Below, piece after piece: positions 19,248-25,399 of a stretch of 64,000 nt of DNA (position 1 is the first letter of the stretch; every line of letters begins with the position of its first letter). The stretch is from DATJZG01 sp035499295 (GTDB lineage: Bacteria; Myxococcota; Myxococcia; Myxococcales; Anaeromyxobacteraceae). The notes beneath the pieces were generated by a model that did not search any database, had not been told where the DNA came from, and was given only the letters and a program-made list of their open reading frames with translations. The stretch is from the NCBI GenBank assembly GCA_035499295.1, contig DATJZG010000156.1, forward strand, positions 1 through 64,000, in the 5' to 3' direction. Made by a program: the position numbers and the translations under genes.

Positions 19248-19760
19248 ATGGCCATCGGTCCGCTCCCGAAGGGGCTCCTCGGGGAGCTGGGCGGCGCGCT
19301 ACAGCAGGTGTTCGGGGCCGCCGCCGAGGTGGGACCGCCGCAGGCCAAGCCCGACTACGCCTTCAACAAGGACCGGAGCCAGTACCACTCCACCGCCATG
19401 ATCCGGCGGCTCGACACCGTGCGGGGCCGGGACCGGACCACCCCGGTGCTGGGGGTGGTCGACGTCGACCTCTTCGTCCCCGACCAGCCCTTCGTCTTCG
19501 GCGAGGCGGACCGGGACGCGCGCGCCGCCCTCCTCTCGGTGTTCCGGCTGAAGGGGACGATCGACGGGCGGGCGGTGGCGCTCGAGAAGCTCCTCCACCG
19601 CGCGCGCGCCGAGGCGGTGCACGAGATGGGGCACCTCCTCGGGCTCTCCCACTGCAACGACTTCCGCTGCGCCATGTTCCTCTCCCACTCGGCCAACGAC
19701 GCCGATCGCAAGGGCGCGGGCCTCTGCGGGCAGTGCAAGGCTGCCATCGGACGATCCTGA
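19248..19760 (+). CDS. amzA: archaemetzincin family zinc metalloprotease
   Basis: Archaemetzincins are small cytoplasmic zinc peptidases known from archaea, animals and scattered bacteria, with poorly defined substrates. The 170-residue product carries HEMGHLLGLSHC near residue 126. This is the HExxHxxG zinc site with the family-specific Cys right after it. A second Cys five residues later, the Met of the Met-turn (CAM) and a C-terminal CGQC complete the pattern of four zinc-binding cysteines. Length and motif spacing fit the family. ATG 19248 is the first plausible start after the tRNA, and its ribosome site (GGAGCG) is rather distant. The downstream gene overlaps its 3' end. Confidence 0.9.
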   Translation: MAIGPLPKGLLGELGGALQQVFGAAAEVGPPQAKPDYAFNKDRSQYHSTAMIRRLDTVRGRDRTTPVLGVVDVDLFVPDQPFVFGEADRDARAALLSVFRLKGTIDGRAVALEKLLHRARAEAVHEMGHLLGLSHCNDFRCAMFLSHSANDADRKGAGLCGQCKAAIGRS

Positions 19761-21055
19761 AATCCCTCTGCCAGCGCCGGCTCTCGAGCTGCGGGGCCTG
19801 CTGCGGCCTCTACAACGCCGTCGACCACTCCGCCCCGGCGCTGCGGAGGTCGCTCGACCGGAGGACCGACGCGCTCGCCGGCCGGCCGCGGACCCCGGAG
19901 GCCTTTCGGGCCGCGGCAGCCCGCCTCGCCGCCGCGGAGCCCGAGCCCGTCTTCCCCTCGGTCCGGGTCTGCCCGCTCCTCGGATGGGTGGATCCGCAGC
20001 GGACCCGCGTCGGTTGCCTCGCGCACCCCGTCGTCACCGGCGGGGTGGACCTCCGCGACTGCGGGGCCTACGACGCCTTCACCTGCGGGAGCTTCCTCTG
20101 CCCCAGCCACGCCTGGCTCACCGAGGAGGAGGCCGAGATCGTCGACCGGGCCTGCGCCGACGCCCTCCTCTACGGGCTCGTCGTGACCGACGTCGACTTC
20201 GTGCGGGCGGTGCTCACGGCGGTGGCGGCGCTCGCCGGGGCCCGGGTGGAGCTGCGCCACCTGGCGCTCCCCGGCTTCCGCGAGGCCCTGCGAGGCGTCC
20301 TGTCGCTCAAGGAGGAGCTCGAGCCCGGGTCGGAGGGGCTCTTCGGCGCCTTCCGGCCGGACGCGCAGGGGGAGCCGGTGCCGCGCCGCATCGACTACCC
20401 GGCGGTGGGGCGCGCGAGCTCGCCCTACGACGCCATCCTCACCTGCGTCGGCGCCGATCCCCGCTCGGGAAACGACCTCGACCGCCTCGAGGCCGAGGTG
20501 CGCCAGCGGCTCGCCGCCTGCGCCGCCGCGCACCCCGTCGCCCTAGCGGGAGGCGCAGTGGGAGGGGCGCGCGCGCACCATCTCGGCGAGGAGGTGGTGC
20601 TGGCGGCTGTCGAGCGAGGCGTGGAAGCGGGCGATGGCGTCGGCGAGGCGGCGCCGCAACTCTCCCAGGCGGGCCTCCTGCCGCTCGGAGAGTCCCCCGA
20701 GCGCTCCCTGGTCGAGGACGTCGGCGTCGAGCAGTTGGGCGAGCTCCTCCCGCGAGGCGAACAGCCCCTCCCGGGCCTCGCGCATGGCGTTGCCGAGCGC
20801 CTCCACCTCCGCGAGGAAGATGCGCTCCTGCTCCGGGGTGGCCTCGAGGCGGCGCAGGAGGCGGCGGGCCATGAAGCCGCGCCCGCGCCGCCGCCAGGGG
20901 CGGCGGAAGAGCGCGATCCGCAAGAGCCTCAGGACCGCGAGGGTGACGAGCGTGGCGAGGACGCCGACGAGGATGCCGTTCATGGTCGCTCCCTTCTCAA
21001 CGGGTTCGCCGGAGAGATGGAGCCGCGTCCTGAACGGCGCGCTGCGGGATCGTGA
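19733..21055 (+). CDS. Cys-rich hypothetical protein; true 3' end probably near 20546
   Basis: The family is not recognised. The N-terminal ~270 residues look like a real cytoplasmic protein. A CxxCC motif (SSCGACCGLYN) near residue 20 is followed by further cysteines in VGCLAHP and DLRDCGAYDAFTCGSFLCPSH, so metal or Fe-S binding is likely, as in YkgJ-type CxxCC domains. Beyond about 20540 the frame runs antisense to the minus-strand gene at 20543-20983 and its translation turns into shadow sequence. Dropping one C from CCC at 20540-20542 would end the protein at TAG, exactly back-to-back with the convergent gene. A frameshift or base error is therefore suspected. The GTG start at 19733 overlaps amzA and is uncertain. 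Confidence 0.6.
   Translation: MQGCHRTILKSLCQRRLSSCGACCGLYNAVDHSAPALRRSLDRRTDALAGRPRTPEAFRAAAARLAAAEPEPVFPSVRVCPLLGWVDPQRTRVGCLAHPVVTGGVDLRDCGAYDAFTCGSFLCPSHAWLTEEEAEIVDRACADALLYGLVVTDVDFVRAVLTAVAALAGARVELRHLALPGFREALRGVLSLKEELEPGSEGLFGAFRPDAQGEPVPRRIDYPAVGRASSPYDAILTCVGADPRSGNDLDRLEAEVRQRLAACAAAHPVALAGGAVGGARAHHLGEEVVLAAVERGVEAGDGVGEAAPQLSQAGLLPLGESPERSLVEDVGVEQLGELLPRGEQPLPGLAHGVAERLHLREEDALLLRGGLEAAQEAAGHEAAPAPPPGAAEERDPQEPQDREGDERGEDADEDAVHGRSLLNGFAGEMEPRPERRAAGS
20543..20983 (-). CDS. membrane-anchored Spy/CnrX-like helical protein
   Basis: The 146-residue product has an N-terminal membrane helix (residues ~4-26) followed by an Arg-rich juxtamembrane stretch. A long helical region with the pattern of heavy-metal-sensor/Spy-CpxP proteins follows (LEATPEQERIFLAEVEALGN and LSERQEARLGELRRRLADAI), ending in His-rich RQHHLLAE. 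Such proteins act in the periplasm as chaperones or metal sensors. No sigma factor or two-component partner is adjacent. It lies 79 nt downstream of the EtfD-like gene in the same direction. Confidence 0.75.
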   Translation of the reverse strand: MNGILVGVLATLVTLAVLRLLRIALFRRPWRRRGRGFMARRLLRRLEATPEQERIFLAEVEALGNAMREAREGLFASREELAQLLDADVLDQGALGGLSERQEARLGELRRRLADAIARFHASLDSRQHHLLAEMVRARPSHCASR

Positions 21056-21062
21056 AGAACCG

Positions 21063-23105
21063 TTACGATCCCGGTACGGCCGGGAGTCCCTCGGCCACGA
21101 TCTCGGCCAGGTCGAGCACCTTCATCTCCTCCTCGCGGCCGAGCTCGTTCACGCCGTCCCGCACCATGGTGAGGCAGAAGGGGCAGCCGGTGGCGACCAC
21201 CCCGCCTCCCGGGCCGAGGGTGCTCGCCGCCTCCGACACCCGGTTCTGGTTGACGCGCGTGCCGAGCTTCTCCTCGAGCCACATGCGCCCGCCGCCGGCG
21301 CCGCAGCAGAAGCCCTGGGTGCGGTTCCGCGCCATTTCCCGGAGCGACAGCCCGGGAACGGACCCGAGCACCTCCCGGGGGGCCTCGGTGATCCCGTTCC
21401 AGCGGGCGAGGTAGCAGGGGTCGTGGAAGGTGACCGGCTTCCCGCCCAGGGAGGAGGCCGCCTCCGGCCGGACGCGGCCGGCCCGGACCAGCTCGGCGAT
21501 GAGCTCGGAGTGGTGAGCCACCTGGTAGTTCCCGCCGAACTGCGGGAACTCGTTCTTCAGGGTGTTGAGGCAGTGGGGGCACTGCACCAGGATCTTCTTC
21601 ACCCCGTAGGCGTTGAGCCGCTCCACGTTCGCCGCCGCCTGCATCTGGAAGAGGTACTCGTTGCCGAGCCGCCGCGCCGAGTCGCCGTTGCAGGTCTCCT
21701 CCTCGCCCAGGATGGCGAACTTCACCCCGGCCGCCCGCAGCACCTTGACGATGGCGCGGGACACCTTCTTCTGCCGGTCGTCGAAGGCGCCGGCGCACCC
21801 CACGAAGAAGAGCCACTCGAAGTCCGGGGAGTCGCTCGCCCGCGGGATGGCCAGGTCCTCGCACCACTCGGCGCGGCGGTTGGAGCCGATGCCCCAGGGG
21901 TTGCCCTGCGTCTCCAGGTTCTTGAAGACGCGCGCCGCCTCGTCCGGGAAGGCCGACTCGACGAGGACCTGGTGACGCCGCATGTCGACGAGGCGGGGGA
22001 TGTTCTCGATGAAGACCGGGCAGGCGGTCTCGCACCAGCCGCAGGTGGTGCAGGCCCAGACGGTGGCGGGCGAGAGCACCCCTCCCACCAGGGCCGGCAG
22101 CTTCTCCGCCGCCGCCTGGCGCGCGGCGCCGTCGCCCGAGCGGGCGACGGCGGTGAGCTCGGGGGAGAACTCCACCAGGTGGTGGCGGATGGCCCGGTTC
22201 ACCTCCTTGTGGCTGAGCGGCTTGCCGGTCACGTAGGTGGGGCAGTGCGTCTGGCAGCGGCCGCACTCGGTGCAGGAGTAGGTGTCGAGCCCCTCCTTCC
22301 AGGAGAGGTCGAGCACGGTCTTCGCGCCGTACTCGGCGCTCTCGCTCTCGAGGTCGAGCTTGCGCAGGGCCCCGGTGGGCGGCAGGCGCCGGAGGTAGAC
22401 GTCCGGCAGCGCGGTGAGGATGTGGAAGTGCTTGCCGTAGGGGAGGAAGTTGAGGAAGACGAGGATGATGACGAGGTGGAGCCAGAAGCAGCAGAGCCCC
22501 ACCGCGGCCACCCCCCCGGCTCCGAGCGCGAGCCCGCCGAGGGCGGTCGCGCCGAGCGAGCCCGCCGGCGCCCCCCAGTCGAAGGGGGCGCGCTCCGCCA
22601 CCCGCAGCGCGCCGTCGTAGCCGATCTCCGTCAGCATCAGACCCGCGATGAAGAGGAGGATGAGGACGCCTTCCCAGCTATGGGTCACCCGATCCGGCCG
22701 GGTGACGAGCCTCCGCCACAGGAAGCCGAGCGCCGCTGCCAGGGCGAGGAGGACGAGCACGTCCTTCACCAAGGCGTAGGCCTGCCCGAGCGGGGCGTCG
22801 TCGCCGAGGAGCGGAAGGTGGAAGCCGGGGGAGAAGCCCACCCCGAAGAGCGTGACGGTCCGGAGCGCCAGCACCAGGAACGCCGCGAAGATGGTGACGT
22901 GCAGGAGCCCGGGGAGGACCTCGCCGCGCTCCGGCAGGCGGGCCTGCCCGAAGCCGAAGCGGAGAAGCGCCGACAGGCGCTCGCCGGCGCGGTCGAGCCG
23001 GTCCTCGCGGCGAAGCGCCCACAGGGGCGCGAGCCGGCGGACCATGGTGAAGGCGAAGAAGCCGAGGGCGGCGGCGAGGAGCAGGGCGGTGAGCCAGGGG
23101 TTCAT
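21063..23105 (-). CDS. EtfD/HdrD-like membrane Fe-S oxidoreductase
   Basis: This membrane-bound Fe-S protein probably passes electrons from a soluble flavoprotein, such as electron-transfer flavoprotein in beta-oxidation, to the quinone pool. The 680-residue product has about five or six membrane helices in residues 1-240 (NarI-like). Two 4Fe-4S sets follow: CTECGRCQTHCP near 278 and CTTCGWCETACP near 351. Two CCG domains come next (FVGCAGAFDD with QCPHC; DPCYLARW with FCCGAGGGRMW and CPFC). This order matches the EtfD/heterodisulfide-reductase-D fusion family. No etfA or etfB is in the window. Membrane heme ligands were not verified. Confidence 0.85.
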   Translation of the reverse strand: MNPWLTALLLAAALGFFAFTMVRRLAPLWALRREDRLDRAGERLSALLRFGFGQARLPERGEVLPGLLHVTIFAAFLVLALRTVTLFGVGFSPGFHLPLLGDDAPLGQAYALVKDVLVLLALAAALGFLWRRLVTRPDRVTHSWEGVLILLFIAGLMLTEIGYDGALRVAERAPFDWGAPAGSLGATALGGLALGAGGVAAVGLCCFWLHLVIILVFLNFLPYGKHFHILTALPDVYLRRLPPTGALRKLDLESESAEYGAKTVLDLSWKEGLDTYSCTECGRCQTHCPTYVTGKPLSHKEVNRAIRHHLVEFSPELTAVARSGDGAARQAAAEKLPALVGGVLSPATVWACTTCGWCETACPVFIENIPRLVDMRRHQVLVESAFPDEAARVFKNLETQGNPWGIGSNRRAEWCEDLAIPRASDSPDFEWLFFVGCAGAFDDRQKKVSRAIVKVLRAAGVKFAILGEEETCNGDSARRLGNEYLFQMQAAANVERLNAYGVKKILVQCPHCLNTLKNEFPQFGGNYQVAHHSELIAELVRAGRVRPEAASSLGGKPVTFHDPCYLARWNGITEAPREVLGSVPGLSLREMARNRTQGFCCGAGGGRMWLEEKLGTRVNQNRVSEAASTLGPGGGVVATGCPFCLTMVRDGVNELGREEEMKVLDLAEIVAEGLPAVPGS

Positions 23106-23153
23106 GGCATCCCGAGGCTACCCGATCGCCGCCGGGCGGGCGCCCGGAAAACG

Positions 23154-23192
23154 GGTTCGCCTGCCGGGGAGGGCGAACCGCCCCCGGCAGGC
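23154..23192. other. two overlapping, mutually exclusive stem-loops
   Basis: A perfect 11-bp stem (23159-23169 with 23182-23192) overlaps a perfect 8-bp stem (GGTTCGCC, 23154-23161, with GGCGAACC, 23172-23179). They cannot form together except as a pseudoknot. On the minus strand a short TTTT run follows. The element sits between the lipoprotein stop (23210) and the EtfD-like start (23105), so it may terminate the lipoprotein transcript or regulate read-through into the oxidoreductase gene. Confidence 0.5.
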
Positions 23193-23209
23193 GGGAGGAC
23201 ACCCGCGCT

Positions 23210-24202
23210 CTAGCGGTGGTCCTCCTTCTCCTTCTTTTCCTTCTGCGCGTCCTTCTCCTTGGGAGCCGGGGAGTCCTTCGCCTTCGGCGTCGGCTGGGCC
23301 TTCGGCGCCTGCCCCGGCGCCTGGGCGGAGCGGGTCCCGTTGGCCGGAGGAGCGGACGTCGCCGGCTTCTGGGCAGGCCGCTCGCCGTGGTCGCCGCCCT
23401 TCGCGGGCGCGGCGCTCGCCTGGCTCGGGGGAGGCTGGCTCGGGGGGGTGGGCCGAGCGACCGGCGCCGGAGCCGGCGCGGGGGCGGCCGGGGCCGGGCT
23501 CGGCTGCGCCACCGGGTGCTCCTCCTGGAAGCCGTGGCCGTAGCGCTCCTTCGGCTCCACGGCGCCTCCTGGAGGCTGGGCCGCAGCGGGCGCCGGTCCC
23601 GGATGGAAGGCCGGGGGAGGGGTCGCCGAGGCCTGCGGCGCGTGCGGCGGAGGGATGCCCTCGCGCCGAGCCGGCGGCGGCGGGCGGTACTCCCGCGGCG
23701 GAGGCGCGTAGACCGCGCCGTGGGGAGGCGGAGGAGGAGGTGCCCACGCCCACAAGTGCGGCGGCGGCGGCCGCTCGGGCGTGTACGCTCCCGCGTAGAC
23801 GTAGCCGTGCGCACGCCAGGCGAAGCCCGCCTCCGGCGGCGGGAAGAAGTCGTGACGGTGCGGGCCGCCGACGTAGCACCAGCCGCCGCCGGGGAGCGGG
23901 TGCGGGCCGACGTAGGTGAACACGAGCGGGCCGCGCCAGTAGTAGAAGCCGTCGGCGAAGACGTAGTTTTCGAGCTGGTCGGGGAAGTAGGGGTGCGCGT
24001 GCGGGCCGTCGACGTGGCACCAGCCGCCGCCGAGCTCCGCGGGGACGGAGTGCTGGCCGCCGTAGTAGACCACCACCGGGGGCGGCGCTGGCGGCGGCGG
24101 GGGAGCCTGCTCCACCATCGGGGGTGGCGGCGGCGCCGAGGACATCGTCACGGTACAGGCGCCGGCGAACGCCAGCAGCGGCAAGAGAACCAACCGTCTC
24201 AT
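23210..24202 (-). CDS. Pro/His-rich lipoprotein with duplicated aromatic module
   Basis: The family is not recognised. The 330-residue product has a lipoprotein signal (MRRLVLLPLLAFAGAC, lipobox AGAC, Cys16). A Pro-rich linker is followed by two related modules: GGGWCHVDGPHAHPYFPD near residue 58 and GGGWCYVGGPHRHDFFPP near residue 105. The second half is almost entirely Pro/Ala, ending in a Lys/Glu-rich tail (KEKDAQKEKKEKEDHR). A disordered, envelope-spanning surface lipoprotein is likely. The conserved Cys and His in each module could bind metal, but that is inference. Confidence 0.8.
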   Translation of the reverse strand: MRRLVLLPLLAFAGACTVTMSSAPPPPPMVEQAPPPPPAPPPVVVYYGGQHSVPAELGGGWCHVDGPHAHPYFPDQLENYVFADGFYYWRGPLVFTYVGPHPLPGGGWCYVGGPHRHDFFPPPEAGFAWRAHGYVYAGAYTPERPPPPHLWAWAPPPPPPHGAVYAPPPREYRPPPPARREGIPPPHAPQASATPPPAFHPGPAPAAAQPPGGAVEPKERYGHGFQEEHPVAQPSPAPAAPAPAPAPVARPTPPSQPPPSQASAAPAKGGDHGERPAQKPATSAPPANGTRSAQAPGQAPKAQPTPKAKDSPAPKEKDAQKEKKEKEDHR

Positions 24203-24298
24203 GGGTCACCTGGGCAGGGGGGATTCATCTTCTTGTACGACGGCGAATCCGGGTGGTCCATTCACTGACCGCCGCGTCGTGTAGGGAGCTGTCGGGGA

Positions 24299-25210
24299 CT
24301 AGACGCGCACGTGCTGCGCGGCCGCACCGCTCGCCCGGCGGGCGCGCGAGAACTCGGCGGCGTGCTCGACGTAGAGGCGCGCGATGTCGACGCGGGTCAC
24401 CTTCTCCAGCCCCTCGAAGCCCGGGGAGCTGTTCACCTCCATGATCTTGGGCCCGGAGCGGGCCTCGAGCATGTCGACCCCGGCCACCTCCAGGCCGATG
24501 ACGCGGGCCGCCTTCACCGCCGCCTCGGCCTGCTCGCGGGTAAGCTCGACGGCGCGGCCGGTTCCTCCGCGGTGGATGTTGGACCGGAACTCCCCGGTGC
24601 GCGCCTGCCGCCGCATCGCCGCCACCACGCGGTCGCCCACCACCAGCGCGCGGATGTCGCGCCCCTTCGACTCCGCCACGAACTCCTGCAGGAGGATCTC
24701 CTGGCCCAGGTTCCAGAAGGTGTCGAGCATGCCGCGCACCTCCTCCATGGTGGAGGCGATCATCACCCCCACCCCCTGGGTGCCCTGGATCAGCTTGATG
24801 ATGCAGGGCAGGCCCCCGGCCTGCTCCACCGCCAGCGGGACCTCCTCGCGGTAGCGGCACATCACGGTTCGCGGGATGTCGATGCCGAAGCGGGAGAGGA
24901 GCTGCAGCGCGCGCAGCTTGTCCCGGGAGCGGGCGATGGGGATGGAGTTGGCGAGGACCGGGACCCCCATCATGTCGAACTGGTTCACCACCGCCAGGCC
25001 GTAGTGGGTGATGGAGGCCCCGATGCGCGGGATGACCACGTCGACGTGCGGGACCTCCTCGCTGCGGTAGAAGACCGCCGGGCGCTCCCGCGACAGGACC
25101 ATGTTGCAGTGCAGGGTGTCGAGGACGAGCGGCTTGTGACCGAGCGTCCGGGCCGCCTCCACCAGCCGGCGCGTCGAGTAGAGCTTGCGGTTGCGGGAGA
25201 GAATGGCCAT
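24299..25210 (-). CDS. rimK: ATP-grasp ligase RimK (S6 glutamate ligase family)
   Basis: RimK-type ATP-grasp enzymes add glutamates to the C-terminus of ribosomal protein S6 or related substrates. The 303-residue product begins MAILSRNRKLYSTRRLVEAA, like E. coli RimK. It carries the ATP-grasp elements LPCIIKLIQGTQGVGVMIAS near residue 137, ILLQEFVAES near 175 and the metal-binding EVNSSPGFEGLEKVT near 268. ATG 25210 gives the standard length. It is divergent from ileS. No lysX- or S6-encoding neighbour helps decide the substrate. Confidence 0.9.
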   Translation of the reverse strand: MAILSRNRKLYSTRRLVEAARTLGHKPLVLDTLHCNMVLSRERPAVFYRSEEVPHVDVVIPRIGASITHYGLAVVNQFDMMGVPVLANSIPIARSRDKLRALQLLSRFGIDIPRTVMCRYREEVPLAVEQAGGLPCIIKLIQGTQGVGVMIASTMEEVRGMLDTFWNLGQEILLQEFVAESKGRDIRALVVGDRVVAAMRRQARTGEFRSNIHRGGTGRAVELTREQAEAAVKAARVIGLEVAGVDMLEARSGPKIMEVNSSPGFEGLEKVTRVDIARLYVEHAAEFSRARRASGAAAQHVRV

Positions 25211-25344
25211 CGTCAGCCGCTCTCCCGGCGCCCCCGGCACGCGCCGGTGCGCCCTGGCGGCGCGCTTGACGCTCCCTCTCGCCATGGCCCGCGCGGAGCG
25301 TACGATGCGATCGAGGGGGTCGCAAGGGCGCCCCGCCGCGTTCG

Positions 25345-25373
25345 TTGATCGGGCGCGCCCCCGCTGGTAGAAC
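25345..25373 (+). promoter_or_regulatory. candidate ileS-lspA-lgt promoter
   Basis: TTGATC (25345-25350), a 17-nt spacer and TAGAAC (25368-25373) form a good sigma70-like promoter. Transcription would begin near 25380, 20 nt before the ileS GTG. The leader is too short for a T-box, and no such element was seen. Confidence 0.55.
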
Positions 25374-25399
25374 CCTCGTTCCCCGAGAATTGAGGAGCC

